Shown: positions 34,958 through 49,590, numbered from the stretch's first letter. The stretch is DNA of 64,000 bases from Asterias rubens (GCF_902459465.1 NC_047081.1:8089883-8153882), one strand, 5' to 3'. The notes: generated by a model from the letters alone, not told the origin. A program made the numbers and translations.

Positions 34958-35299
34958 CATAAAATAACAGCCGCACTGAATACCTGGGCACAGGTAGGTC
35001 AGTTCGAAAACAGGGCCGGTTTAAGCGCCGGGACATACCCTGAACGTCATTATGACGTCACCTTTCGAGGCCCGTGAATTACGCCAGAGGTCTGTACGTC
35101 CATAATCACCTTCGACCTCGCATCATTTCACATGGCCTTCATATGGTTCGGGATTTGCAGTTAAATTCGACGTGCATGCGTACACATTATATTCTTATCC
35201 CCCAAAGACGTCTTGGGATGCGCCATCTTTTGTTCCTGAAAGTGGGGATTAATACCAAACTTACCCCCACTGGCCAGCTGAAGAACATGAGTCCCACCA

Positions 35300-35518
35300 G
35301 GGCCCAATTTCATAGAGCTGCTAAGCACAACAATTCGCTTAGCATGACATGTCTTCCTTGACAATAACAGAATCCACCAACAAAATACAGCTGAATACAA
35401 GTAACAAGCGATATGCAACAAATGGAAATTTGGTCGGTAAGCCTGTTTTTATCAAGGAAGAAATTTCATGCTAAGTAAATGTTTGTGCTTAGCAGCTCTA
35501 TGAAATAATATTGGGTCC
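35300..35518. repeat. Family G foldback MITE
   Basis: gggcccaatttcatagagct left end and a degraded tgaaataatattgggtcc right end; inner tgctaagcacaacaattcgc. Confidence 0.75.
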
Positions 35519-35683
35519 TGCTCTTGGCTCCAAGTCAAATTGATAGACAAAAATGGGGCACGATAAACAATGGTTACGTGGACGGGTTTTGAAAAGGTCA
35601 GATGAACTTACACCACACCCAGGACAAACTTAGAAAGCAATTAATTTTGTGGGCTGTGGTGAATTGAATCAACAGAACTATCG

Positions 35684-36067
35684 TTAAAGACAATGGACAC
35701 TATTGGTAATTTTCAAAGACCAGTCTTCTCACTCGATTTATCTCAACATATGCATAAAATGACAAAGCTGTGAAAATTTGAGCTCGATTGGTCGTTGGAG
35801 TTGCGAGATAACTATGAAAGAAAAAACACCCTTGTCACACGAAGTTTTGGCTTTCAGATGCTTGATTTCGAGACCTCAAAATTCTAAACTTGGGGTCTCG
35901 AAATCAAATTCGTGGAAAATTTTCTTTCTCAAAAATTACGTCACTTCAGAGGGAGCCGTTTCTCACAACGTTTTATACTATCAACCTCTCCCCATTACTC
36001 GTTATCAAGAAAGGTTTTATGCTAATAATTATTTTGAGTAATTACCAATAGTGTCCACTGCCTTTAA
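35684..36067 (-). repeat. Family A TTAA-type MITE, full length
   Basis: Inverse orientation, ttaaagacaatggacactat to gtgtccactgcctttaa, with an intact hairpin (gatttcgagacctca / tggggtctcgaaatc). Confidence 0.9.
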
Positions 36068-37014
36068 ATCACCGCAAGGTAAACTTACGATTCAACACTA
36101 TAACTGACAAACTGTAGCAGCCGCCAAACCTAACACGGCCCTATTTACTGTAGTTAAAATGCAAATTAAATTGGGACAAATAATTATTTCCAACTCGCCT
36201 CAATCGTTCGGTCCACAACACGGATATTGGATTAATGGAACTTTGCAACCCAATGCATTGGGTTTGCAATGTTTGTTTTTGATATAGACAACCTTTATAA
36301 TACAATCTTATTCCAAGAACTCCCATAGCAATTAAAGTGTTAATGTCCAAACATCACATCGAACGAAATGTATTCCAAAACAGTACAGTTATTCCACATA
36401 AAAAGCAATCTTCAAGTTTCCATTTTGGCTGCTTTGAGATTTCCCGCTCTTTAATGCAAATCTTTGTTGACTGAATCTCAGCATCTTAGCATCCAGAACA
36501 CTATTATTGAACTTATGAATTATTCATCTAATGAATTATTTATCGGATCCTGGCAAAACAGTGGCACAGCTCCTCAAAACAACAGCAACACCCTAAAACC
36601 CGATGAACTGCACACGACAAATTAAATCTTTTCCTGAATATTTATTAACTTTATTTTGTCGGTTTTCAACCTTGAATCTCGCTTTAATTTAATATACAAT
36701 ATAATTTGCCCTGCACGACGACAGGACAATTGCACTGTCTCTCTCCCTCTCCCAAATCGGCCCTCAAGCGATCGGCACGTCCGTCCCCTTGACAAGATAA
36801 AAAACTTGTTAACGTTGTAAGACTAACAAGTTAAGGGGCCGTGACTCCTGGTCGTCATGGGTTTGATTGGATTTTAGCATCGAGCAAGTAGAACGTAGCC
36901 CCTTAGGCGGGAAAAGATTAGTACGTGTGTGTCAGGATGCTCCATACCGTGTGCTTGTGAAACTGCATGCTAAACAAAATGGAGCATTTTGATCAAAATC
37001 ACATCGAGCCAAGC

Positions 37015-37205
37015 GTGTACCAATGGACAGAAGGTCACAATGGAATAGACCTTTATTACGGTGCAGCCATCTTGGATTTGTCCCGCTGATATCAATGTTA
37101 CCAAACCGAGGCTGGAAGAACAGAATAGTCTGGTTCCTATTTTATAAGCATTCATTATTGTTATTCGATACGAGGAACACGACCAAGATGAAGGCAGCAT
37201 GATAA
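37015..37205 (-). repeat. Dispersed repeat O, copy 1
   Basis: Inverse counterpart of 55545-55715 (cgaggaacacgaccaagatg here, ctcttggtcatgtacctcgt there). No conserved frame. Confidence 0.65.
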
Positions 37206-37871
37206 ATTTCTATACAGTGTTGTCTTCATAGTAACTTGATTTGAAATGTGCAAAATTCGTGAAAATTAGTTTGAAAATGGCACGTGTAGTTACAGGCATC
37301 CAGGGATCAGATCGCATAATATTTGGAATAAAAGTTAATGCCAAATATACATCCCACATCTCTGGCAAACATTGTTTTGATGTGCATTATTCCTGTTGTT
37401 AATATATTGTTGTATTATTTCACAAGTTTAAAAAGAAATGTGCAAAAACAAAGAACACTGTTAATTTTAAAGCAACATGTTGCTTTGAAACTGTTATTAT
37501 AAATCGGTGTACATTTCCAGGCACAGTTTTTTTTTTATAACAAAATTACGTAAATGTTATTTTAACACCCAAATAGTTTGTTTAAACCAACACAAAAGTG
37601 ACCGCTTGTAAAATAGTGTAGCTTCATAAACTGGGTCTTTTGAGGTCACATTTAAAGTAGAGCAACAAATCGTCGGTTCGTTTCAGCAGGAAAGCTATAT
37701 CAGAATTGCTTGCACAATGTTAAAACAAATTTTCATGATTAAATGTTTGAGTACAATCGTTGCAAAATGTTGGATTTAAGAACATAAAAAAAGGGCAGGT
37801 CAAAAATAAACTGTGTGGTTTAAAGGTTCTGTATATTATTATGTATGGTAAAATTAAATTCAATAAAAAAC

Positions 37872-38257
37872 TTAAAGACAGTGGACACTATCGGTAATTG
37901 CAAAGACCAGTCTTCTCACTTGGTGTATCTCAACATATACATAAGTTTATAACATAACAAACCTGTGAAAATTTGAGCTCAATCGGTGGTCGAAGTTGCG
38001 AGATAATAAAGACAGAAAAAACACCCTTGTCACACGAAGTTTTTAGATGGTTGATTTCGAGACCTCAAATTCTAAACTTGAGGTCTCGAAATCAAATTCG
38101 TGGAAAAATACTTCTTTCTCGAAAACTATGTAACTTCAGAGGGAGTCGTTTCTCACAATGTTTTATACCATCAACCTCTCCCCATTACTCATTACCAAGT
38201 AAAGTTTTATGCTAATAATTATTTTGAGTAATTACCAATAGTGTCCACTGCCTTTAA
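37872..38257 (-). repeat. Family A TTAA-type MITE, full length
   Basis: Inverse orientation, both TTAA ends present, and the central gatttcgagacctca...tgaggtctcgaaatc hairpin perfect. Confidence 0.9.
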
Positions 38258-38259
38258 AG

Positions 38260-39400
38260 AACCTTTGGTTTCAACTCGACGTTTTAATCACTGTTTGCTC
38301 TGATCGTCTTCTGGAGAAACATAATTTGTATCATGGCCGCACTATGAACATGGCTTTTGATTTCACTGGCTTTTGAATGGCTGTGACATCGTTAGCCGTT
38401 GGCTATCGTCACTGGTATTCTAGCATGGGCCATGTTATAAGCAAAAGACACAGTCATAGCCAGTCATGGTCTCCGTAAAGGCATGTTGCAACGTCACCAC
38501 AGCCAGAGTTTTGTCAACCAAGGTCCGTCACGTTGAAAACTACCGGAGGTCATAAATGCAAAGTAAAAACAGAATATATCCAGAGTTTGGTTTGTAACAA
38601 TATTTCACAATAATGCTCGAAAAACTTAGTGGAAAAATTGTTGGAAACAAAGCAACGAACCATGGGATCAATTGTTTGATTGAAAGTTTGCAGAAAATGT
38701 TGAATTTGGTCACAACATCTGCTTTCACGATTTAGTGCATTGCCAACATTCGGCGGTACACGCCAACCGGCGCGGTTTGTTTAACAAACAATTTCATGTG
38801 TTTTATATACTTGACGAATAAACCATTCAATTCAATAGAAAGGTATAATACGCGACCAAATCACAGTGAAATTATCTGGCGACTACCATGTGTTTGAGAA
38901 GCTACTAATTACTGTGCTATTGGAGACAGGAGCCCCGACGAAAAAAGGCAAAACATTCTCTAAATGTTGAGTTAAAATTCCCCGGAAATATATACAAACA
39001 GTGTGAAATACCCTATATACATACAACTTATAAACACCAGTGAAAAAAATCACATGTTACCAATAAATAATAAATAATTTACATATTAATTTGCGTTATA
39101 TTATATACATGTACATAAAACAAAATTACAATAATGCTGTAGACTACACGGTGCAAAAATTGATTGAAGTCAAAGACACCGGTGAAAATAGTAATCACTT
39201 TAAGTTAATAATTTTGTCTTTCAAAGACTTTGCAACAAACAATGCTTGTTGGCCGGAGGGCGTAGTACTCAAAGACACCTTGAAGACACAAACTAGGCTT
39301 ATAATTTTGAGGTTTTGAAGTGGTGAAAGTGAAAGATCAACTTTACCACAAAAAAGGAACTCTTCCCTGATGACGGGTAAAGTCTCTGATGGTTTGAGTT
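38260..39400. other. Non-coding DNA downstream of DRGX
   Basis: No gene, hairpin element or repeat array recognised. Confidence 0.5.
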
Positions 39401-39406
39401 TAGAGG

Positions 39407-40091
39407 GACTGTATTCGTTTGGTAACGACTCTGACAATAGACGATGTGACTGTCACACGTAAACCATAACATGATTCGCGCGCATACCGCCGGGCAAAAC
39501 CTTTGTATTTTGGCAGCCAGCTAGAAAGTGTATGCAATCTTACCATGACTACGTGTCTTTTTGCCCGGCGAAACATGACGTATACAGTGTTTTTTTAAAG
39601 TGTATGCAATCTTACCATGACTACGTGTCTTTTTGCCCGGCGAAACATGACGTATACAGTGTTTTTTTCAACAGAGGGCGGTTTGAATGTAAACATAGGT
39701 CACATCGTCTATTGGTGGCAATTAAAACCTACTTGGTAAGAAGTCCAGCAACTTTGGATAGATTGCATTTTGAGTTACTTTTCACTTCGAAATACTGCGG
39801 TTATGAACAAAATAATATCACTTTTATATCCCCATAAATAATTTTGAATCTGAGAAGCGTTACTAACTGTTAGTCAGTAACGTTTCCCAGTCTCAGATTG
39901 TGTACATGTATTCCAAAAGCAGGTTATTCTACCTGTGGACATAATCGCTCTGGATTTTTGGCAATATCTCAAAAAACGCTACCACATTTTGAAATGACAT
40001 TTTCACAGGATAGTTTATGGTGTATCTACACCTATGATCGAAACAAACAGTGGGTTCCAATTGCCAAGAACGTATACAATCCCTTTAAACA
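39407..40091. repeat. Family D MITE containing a second inverted-repeat element
   Basis: 39407-39432 and 39717-40091 together resemble family D, with hairpin gagaagcgttact/agtaacgtttcc and a ccctttaa end. Between them, 39433-39716 is bounded by caatagacgatgtgac / gtcacatcgtctattg and holds a 72-bp unit in tandem (39525 and 39597, catgactacgtgtctttttg core). Confidence 0.65.
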
Positions 40092-40260
40092 ATGATTGCA
40101 CAATTCCCTGTTTATAAACAACCCGTATCTATACTCTCAAGAATCAAAACCGGGGTGCAGTATAATTTTTAATAATACACTTTGTTGTCATGGTGATAAT
40201 TTAGAAATATCCACAAGTGAAGAAAAGGCTACCCTTTGAAAAAAAAGGTCAAAAACGTTG

Positions 40261-43200
40261 TCAAATAACTGAAGCACGTGGCCCACCAACTGCCGCTCTG
40301 GCCACCGCCTCACTGTACTCTCTAGCACGCATACGTAGCGCTGCCAGACTAAGGGATCTCTTTTCTTGATTTTCCAGTACAGCGAATGATGAGAGAGGCG
40401 GGGACTTGAGGCTGTTTGCCAGACTGTAACTGCCGTACATGAAGGGATTGTACGAACCTGTGGAAACAACACAATTAATTAGTAGACTTAATAATATACT
40501 CGACATGTGTTCAGTTATCTATATAGTTTCGAATGCAAACACGCTTGAGCTAGATGACGAAACCAATATATTTTTTTTCTTTCAAGTAAGGCTATCTTTT
40601 TGTAGGTAAGAACAAAACAATGTTGTTTTTAACACAATATTATATTATTAACATTTATTTTATACAATAGTATAATTCGTACAAAATTCAAGGTGTTTTG
40701 TTCATGTCTAGACAATATCCCCAATAATTAGGGCACTCCCAAGCTGTCCCTGTTTTAGTCATCACGCAAAACAAACGACGAGAAGGTGAAGATAACCAAG
40801 AACTATTTTGAATAACTTCCGAAGGTGGCCCATCTTTTCGTTTTAAAGGCACTGGACACTTTTGGCAATTACCCAAAAAGAAATTGTTAGCATAAAAACG
40901 TACTTGATAACATGAACTCCGCCTCTCACGTAGTAATGTAGTTTTTGAGAAAGAGGTAATTCCTCTCAAAATTATTACCAAACATCAGGCCTGAAGCTTT
41001 TTTATTATCATTTCATTATTCTCTTGCAACTTCGATGACCAACTTGAGTCAAATTTCACAGATTTGTTGCCTACTCTCTTAATGTAAAAGAGTGAAAAAG
41101 CACTCTTTGAAGAGCCATATGAAGGACAACCCACTCTTTTAGATTGAACTTTGCATCTTTTCGAGTGATTTTTCACTCTGTCCTGGAGTGAAACCCCTCG
41201 GAAAGAGTGAAATAACCACCACTCTTTTTGAAGACCCATAATAAGGGACAGCTCGAAAAGTAAAGAGTGGTGTTTTTCACTATTTTACATTTAGAAAGTA
41301 TGTTTCGATACATCAAGTGAGAATACTACGGTAGTCTTCGACAATTACCAAGAGTGTTTTCTATTGCAATGTCGTACCAATACCTTTTCTTGCTGCGTAA
41401 GACATCAGCTGAGATGCATAAGGCGTTGTTAGCGAGGCAGGAAATGAACACAAGGCTGGGTTGTATCTTCAAGAAAAAGAACAAACATACATTATTTACA
41501 CTTTTTGAAATTACATGTACTACCAAGGCTTAATTTTACAAGACGTTGAGATTTAATATTATATTGCTCCTTGACTTCACATTGAAGACAATTGGACTGA
41601 ACCATGATTCTTCTGCTCATGAATCATTCTTTCAAATTTACTCGGATTTGTTTTCTTTAAAACCAAGAATTGCATGCAGAGGATGCTCGATCGCCATTTT
41701 GTTGCTGTTGTGATGACGTCATAACCAGCATCCCCAAGGTTGCGTTTCCGCAGTAGTGTAACCAATAACTGTTTCGGTATGGTCACTGATAAACCAAAGG
41801 CAAGTTCAAACCAAAATTTTTTTTAGTTATACGACCATCAAACTGCACCCCATAATATTTTGTGATGCCTACCTGTCTAACCCCGAAGCAGGCCCCGCCC
41901 ACAACAAAGGGACGTGTCCCTGATGAAACGAGCCAGGCGATATGGGCGCGGTCACCATACCAGATCTGGGCGTGGCCGTGGGCGAGACAGGCACACTTCT
42001 AGGACTTGACGACGTCTTTTTGACGGCGAGGAACTCTTCTCCGCCCTCAACGCCCGTAGTCGACTCTGGCGATGCTTCGTTGTCGATCTTTGCCGATTCG
42101 TCGGTCGAGTTGGAATCGCTCGTATGACCGCCACCACTCTTGTGGTCACTCTTCATGCGTTCAGCTTTCCGCCATTTGGCTCGTCGATTCTGAAACCAAA
42201 CCTGCATAAGGGAAGACAAAATCGATTACTTCCCTTATTAAGGCTAGCATGAATTCAACAATGAAATTACAAAAATGTATACTGAGGTGAACGCAATGCG
42301 CTCTAAAAGATTTCGAGTCAGAATTGACCCGGAATTCGTGTCTCGAAGAGCTTGACCCACTTCTGGGTCAGTGTGGCCCAGAATATGTTTTAAGACACTG
42401 GATACTATCGGTAATTTCTCAAAGTAGTTGTTACAATAAAAGCCTAGATGGTAACGAGCAATGGAGAGCTGTTGATATAGTATAAAACACTGTGAGAAAC
42501 GGCTCCCTCTGAAGTAACGTATAGTTTTTGAGGAAGAAGTAATTTCTCGCAAAAATATTTGAATTGATTTCGAGACCTCAGCTGTGGTTTCGAATTCAAG
42601 GCATCTGAAGGCACACAACCTGTGCCATAAGGGTGTTTTTTCTTCCATTATTTTCTCGCAACTTCGACGACCATTAGAGTAAAAATTTTCACAGGTTTGT
42701 TATTTTATGCATATGTTGAGATACACCAGATGAGAAGACTGGTCTTTGGCAATTACCAATAGTGTCAAGTTTCTTTAAAAGAGTGACCTAGAAATGGGCC
42801 AACCTGACACAGAATCCGATTTGAAATTTCATTTTCAAAACCGGTTTCTGGATCAACTTGATCCAGAAATGGGTCGTGCCCCAGAGTCAAGGTCAATTCT
42901 AATTCGGGATTTTTAGGGAGTGTCGATTGTTTAATGCATACCAGTAACGCGTCTATGGGATATTGACAGCAAGATGTGGTGGATAGTTTGGTATCACTAA
43001 AAACAATGTTCTAATTGGTTAGTATTTTTTGGGAGTTGTTTGAGTGTTTTCCCCACCCATTTCGAGTGAGTTCGTTTTAAACAATCCTTTGCAACACGTG
43101 GATCCCAAATTTGTTACAAAATACAACGAAGCTTCCTTTTCTATCGCACGATGTACCTAGGTTTGGAATATAGACTGGCCCCTTTTGTGTATTTGGCTAT

Positions 43201-46200
43201 ACACACTACCGGGTGAACCCTAGGATTCAAACAAAGATGGCTTCCTTGTGATATAGGTCACGCGAGCTGAACATCTGATCCGGAAATTGAAACGGCGGGA
43301 CAGCTTTTGTTGTTCTTCTATAAAAAACGAGACTTCGTGGTTGATTTAACATTCATATTTTCTTGTCATACGACGCTTGCATGTGCCGTTATGGCTCTCT
43401 GCGTGCACCCCAAGGCATTTCGTCAAAGCTTAGAGCCTTCAAAATTGATTTTGATCCTCAATTTTTTTTATATTTAGAATCTGTCTCATTAAGGCAGAAG
43501 GACAATGTTGCGTGGGGGAGCCTAATGGCATTTTGTACACCAGATGAGGATGCTATTTGTTTATATATTTTTTGACCGAAACGGTTACAGTTGCACCAGA
43601 TGTCACGCCACGTGCCACGCCATTTTGGTGGACTCTGAAAATAAAACCCAATAAATTCTGACCCGTGACGTAGCGAAGTACAGGCGGCCTGTCATCATGA
43701 AGGAGAGGGGGGGGGGGGGTCGGCTTGGAAGGAGCTTTTAATGGCTTCGTATCCAATTATATGATATCTGGTGCGTATTCATAGCAAGCTACCTCGGTTG
43801 GGTTCCTTACCAGTTTGGACATTAATTACCCGGGTGTGACGCTAGGGGTTACGACGAGTTAGAAAACGTTGGGGAGGCCGGCGTATCGATGCACGGTTGA
43901 AAGAGAGTGAAAAAGAAAAGAGCGGGAAAAAAGGACAAACTGTGAGACGTGAAGCGTTGCAAATAGAGAGCAGAGAAGAAAAAAACATGTCTGCCGGACC
44001 GTGAAATGATGAAGTCTGCTCTATTAAACTTGCAATGCCAAGATCGTTAAGGGTTGGTATATAATGAGGAGGGTGGTATGCTAAACAAACACAGTGGCTA
44101 ATTTTATTGGAGTTTGGTTTCGTAAATTTGGTTAAAAAAATAATTATGTTGTGGTGTTGTGTTTTTCTTTTGACGGCGTTAGTGCTTTGGTAAGGGTTTT
44201 GTTGGGAATTCCGTGTTTTTTCTTCTTCACCAAAGCGAGCTCATTTCTGTCATTGAGAAGGAAGATATTTCTTACTGTCTTGTCCATCGACATTCATTCG
44301 GTATCAATCATTTTGTGTTGGTTTATAACTTATTATTTTAAAAAATTTATTATGCCAATACAAGAAGATCTGCAACAATACTGTTCGTGTGCTTGATGCA
44401 CTGCTATAGTTTAGTACCGGGGCTGCATTCTTCAAATGAGATGGTTTTAAGGAAACTTGAGCCATTGGAACTTTTTTTTCTATGGTTGATGGTTTATTTT
44501 AAAAACATTTTTTAAATTCGATCCAACGACCAAATTGCATTTTGAATTTACAATTCTAAAAGAGATTTAAAGCACACGAAAACGGAACTCTTGCCAGATT
44601 GCCACGATTAAAAAGTCCCTAAAAATGACGTATAGGTTTTCAGGAATATTTATTGTGTTTCAGTTACCTCAATAAATCTACACCCCAAACTAGAGAACGC
44701 TGTTGTTTATACGTGGATTGTTTGTTTATTAATCTAATTGAACTCTCACACAAAGGAGACATGATAACTTATCGATCCGAGCAAGGGAAATATGACACAG
44801 AGGTGATAGTACATGAAGTTGGGGATCCAATATAAATAAAACATGTCTTCCCCCTCTTCCAATTATTATAACCCGCGCGAACCGCACCTCACGTTATATT
44901 ATATATTGAACGGTTAAAAAACTGGCAGGGCTTTTGCTCAGCACACCCCGGCCAAGGCAACAAAGCGCTTCGGAGACCAATAATCTAATTGACTCAATTC
45001 CTTATCATGTTAGAGAAGAAAAACTCAATTATATGATTACAGTCCCCGCACCTGTGTCGAGATTCGAGGAGACGGAGTCCACCGGGGGAAGGGCAGGCAT
45101 GGCAGGGAGCTGAGCAAGAACTGTGATACTGTTACTCGGGGGTCTGTGGGGAGGGTTATGATTAGTGAAGCAAGGTGGTCCTACGAGGGGGTTGGTAGGG
45201 TTACCTTACACCTCAACACCAGGTGCACCCGCACTTTCTCCCCGCGCCATTCTCTAGCCTCTGTAATGGTTTTCAACGGAACATAATGGTTACATAAGTG
45301 AGTTATGTTTTTTTTTCTATAGTCGTCGTAGCACCGTCTGTTCTTCAGTGACCTACAAACTGATTGAGTTTTCTATAAGATAACCGAAGAAACTGGGTGA
45401 TGCACTTTAAGGAAGCTCGGGGAGACAAAGGTACCGCATTTCTTCCCTTTTCAATAAGGAAGGGTTTTCAGGGGAGCGTATAAAATGTTGCCATGTTAAT
45501 ATTAGGTTAGAATTTGTTTTTCTGTGCGTGCGCGACATGGATACTTAATGAACACGGTAGGCCTAAGTGCAATTTTTGTGAAAGATTTCGGACTTCGATA
45601 GATTTTGTTTCTTGGAAATTATTATGAAACTTTAAGAAAATACACTAACAAAAGCATTGCTTAAACAGAAACATGTACCAGCCAACTTACATTGAGTTTA
45701 CATTGTTTTGACTGGTGCCCTTCTCAATACTTTTGCTAAGCAAACGACATTTTGTCTAGGATTTTCTGCTTTATGAAATTGGCGCCCAGCCAAGTCTGAA
45801 AAAAGTTTATAAACATTGTGGATACTCGCCCCAAAAATATTATTCATTACGATTGTCGAGTTCATACCTGTAAACAAATAAGACCAACATTTTAAATCAA
45901 CACTGCTGGGGCGGATTAATCAGCGATACAAAAAAAATCATATCTAAATACAGCTGCTTAATTATTGACTGGCTACGAGCCATCCAAGCGGGCAATCACC
46001 ATGCACCGCGTCCCGACTAGCAACCACGCCGGGCTCTGGGGACTACGGCCCCGCCACCTCCCTCGCCCAATCACGGCAGATGGTGTAACACCTCGGTAAC
46101 AAACCCGTGCAATTTCTTCACCGTGAAAAAAAGGGCGAGTGACGGGGAATGAGAAGGGGGGAAAACTGTGGGCATGCAGTGTGAGGAAGGTTGGGAGAGG

Positions 46201-48266
46201 TTTACGGTCGTGATTCACGGATAATGACACCTCACCCAATAAAGCCTTTAATATTCATAACATCACGTACACTACAGTACTTCCTACACTTTGTTTTAGT
46301 TTAATCGGTAACTATGAGTGCGCCTCGAGATATTATCCAATTATTGGACAAATTTAGTAGACAATAAATAAAGTTGTCGTGAATTATGATGACGGGCACG
46401 GTAGGCCACTGCGCGTGCAATCCAAATATTATTTCAAACCCATGAAAAGTAAATTTGCCTTCAAGAGGTTTCCTTTGAAGGGGATGAAACACTGTTGTTT
46501 AGCTGTAATAAAGTTAGGCCCTTTCGAAACTATCGAGTTGAGCTTGGACTCCGGCACAGGCTCAGCCAGACTGACCGAAACCATATCTCAAACACACTTT
46601 TACAGAACTGAAGAAGCCTAAGCCATTGCACAAGCTCAATTACGTAGTTTCGGAAAGGCCATTGTTATCTATTTTATGTAAAACCCAACGTTGAATGACG
46701 TTGGTTTTTATCTCTGGCATTTCTACGGAGGTTTAAAAGTGCCAACTATCTCCGAATCTGTACAAGTTGGATATTACTTCCAGAGCTCCGTGCATTTTTT
46801 CAGCGGAATTCCAGCCAATCGAACGTTTTCAAACCGGAAGTGACCTTACCTGAACTCTAGCCTCGGTTAAGTTTATCCTCATGGCCAGGTCTTCTCGCGT
46901 GAATACATCAGGGTAGTGAGTTTTCGCGAAGGCTGTCTCCAATTCTTCTAGCTATAGGTTTAGAGGGTAAAGAAATTCCATTGAGTTTAGACTGTGTCCG
47001 AATTACGAATTGGCGGCTTCAGCTACGGCTATGGCTAGATCGCCGCGTCATCGTGCGTTGGGTATACTACGGCCCTTAACAACGCGCTTAGCAACAGTCG
47101 TAGCCGTAGCTCTAGCCGCCAATTCGCAGTTCGGATATGGCCTTCGGATACGCATAAAAACATCAGCCAACCTAACAAGACTAAATCTATCTTGGCTTTC
47201 ACCTCTTTAGATCCAAGTTTGAATCCCACCTTAGTCTGGAGTTGGACGAATCGGTTGGTTTGTCAATCTCTTTGTACCTGGAACAACTGTTGCTTATCAA
47301 AGCAGGTTACCAGCGACCATTCCTTAAAGTTTACATTGTTGAAACTGACGCCCAACTTAATTGTTTGTTTGCTTAGCAAAGAAATTTGCCAAGCAGTATT
47401 TTCTGCTAAATAGCTTTGGATTTGGCCCTGTTGATGTCTTTCTCGAAAGCGGACACTCATCATTACTCGAAACTTGGAGGGAAACCAGTCGCACTTAGTA
47501 TGTACCAACACTGTTTTTGGCTGGTAACCCGTTTCAGCTAAGCAAGAGAAGTGTAACTGCTTAACACCAAACGTTTACGTTTACGTTGGTCCTTAAAGAC
47601 AGTGGACACTATTGTCAAAGACCAGTCTTCTCACTTGGTGTATCTCAACATAAGCATAAAATAACAAACCTGTGAAAATTTGAACTCAATTGGTCGTCGA
47701 AGTTACAAGATAATAATGAAAGAAAACACACCCTTGTCACGCGAAGTTGTTTGCTTTCAGATGCTTGATTTCGAGACCTCAAAATCTAATTCTGAGGTCT
47801 CGAAATCAAATTCGTGGAAAATTACTTCTTTCTCGAAAAGTGCATTACTTCACTGGGGGCCGTTTCTCAAAATGTTTTATACTATCAACAGCTCTCCGTT
47901 ACTCGTCACCAAGAAAGGTTTTATGCTAATAATTGTTTTGAGTAATTACCAATATTGCCACTGCATTTAAGTGAGGACGTTAAGCCAAGGGTGCTTGATT
48001 GCCGGTTGGATACAAAAGCGATACCAAACCTTGGAGAATTAAAAGTGCTGAATACAAGACAACTGGAATTAACTTAGTGCGTGCTCGGCTTGATTAAATT
48101 GGTCCCTGTAATTTCTACGGTATTGTGATCTTCAGTATCTAATGACGGATCGAGTGGAAAGTGTAAAATGAGCTAACCTGTTGTAAGCTGAACGTAGTTC
48201 TGTTGCGTCGTTGTTTCCGCCTGGCAAAACCATCGTCCACGTCACTTGCGTAGGATATATCCCCAT
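40261..48266 (-). CDS. DRGX: DRGX (dorsal root ganglia homeobox) paired-class homeodomain protein, 5' exon missing
   Basis: Exons: 48266-48178, 46951-46850, 42201-41873, 41466-41384, 40457-40261. They join in phase to give 265 residues ending in a stop. Exon 1 shown encodes [20 protein letters not shown], matching the DRGX N-flank and homeodomain start. Exon 2 encodes [20 protein letters not shown] plus helix 2. Exon 3 begins [15 protein letters not shown], with glutamine at homeodomain position 50. Introns fall after LQQ and after RVQ, positions common in paired-class genes. The last exon has an OAR motif, [18 protein letters not shown]. Between them is a Ser/Thr/Pro-rich region and [18 protein letters not shown]. 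The protein is a sequence-specific nuclear transcription factor. In vertebrates DRGX specifies sensory neurons; a neural role here is inferred. ALX, ARX, OTP and PRRX were considered, but the exon 1 flank and INLTEARVQ fit DRGX best. The acceptor at 48267 needs one base from an upstream exon that was not found. Confidence 0.9.
40843..41360 (+). repeat. Family A-like MITE with a nested element, abutting a DRGX exon
   Basis: ttaaaggcactggacacttt left end; the right end fades at ccaagagtgt, 24 bp from the DRGX exon at 41384. A second palindromic element is nested at about 41078-41291 (aatgtaaaagagtgaaaaag / ctttttcact-like inverse ending attttacatt). Confidence 0.75.
42309..42911. repeat. Inverted-repeat element L split by a family A MITE
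   Basis: Outer tcagaattgaccc / ggtcaattcta and inner gacccacttctgggtc / gatccagaaatgggtc are related inverted pieces, separated by the family A copy at 42390-42778. DRGX intron. Confidence 0.6.
42390..42778 (+). repeat. Family A TTAA-type MITE nested in element L
   Basis: ttaagacactggatactatc to gtcaagtttctttaa. The central hairpin is partly replaced (gatttcgagacctcagctgtggtttcgaattc). Confidence 0.85.
42912..46849 (-). other. DRGX intron between the two homeodomain exons, right part
   Basis: No further exon or strong repeat was recognised in these 3.9 kb beyond short family G-like pieces near 45711-45790. A GC-richer segment at about 45973-46200 contrasts with its surroundings; its role is unknown. 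Confidence 0.5.
46997..47135. repeat. 139-bp foldback MITE K
   Basis: Ends tccgaattacgaattggcgg / ccgccaattcgcagttcgga; inner gctacggct / agccgtagc. It is 45 bp from the DRGX exon ending at 46951. Confidence 0.8.
47593..47970 (-). repeat. Family A TTAA-type MITE
   Basis: Inverse orientation, ttaaagacagtggacactat to gccactgcatttaa. Hairpin gatttcgagacctca / tgaggtctcgaaatc intact. DRGX intron. Confidence 0.88.
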
Positions 48267-48291
48267 CTGCAACAACGAAGAGAAATAAACA

Positions 48292-48487
48292 GTTAGAGAC
48301 ACTGGACACTATTGGTAATTACTCAAAATAATTGCTGTTGATAGTGTAAAACATTGTGAGAAACGGCTCCCTCTGAAGAAAGAGGTAGTTTCTCACTCAA
48401 ATATGAAATGACTTAGGCTTGAAGCCTTATGTTTTTAGGCATCTGAAAGCACACGATTTTGTACAAAAAGGGTGTAATCATCCTTCA
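48292..48487 (+). repeat. Family A MITE, deleted and truncated
   Basis: gacactggacactattggta left end and a shortened arm; homology ends around gggtgtaatcat. It begins 26 bp upstream of the DRGX exon ending at 48266, in its acceptor-side intron. Confidence 0.8.
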
Positions 48488-48599
48488 AAATGAAGCCAGA
48501 TTAATAGTTAATACCTTTCAGCAATGTGATGGGTTTGTGGAGACGAAGCCACCCACCCCAACAAACAAACCAACAAGACAAGCATCGAGTCTCACCTCT

Positions 48600-49590
<991 letters not shown>

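Noticed and set aside
45973..46239. GC-richer 88-codon frame in the DRGX intron
   Set aside because: No family resemblance and no splice sites consistent with DRGX; mentioned only as a composition change.
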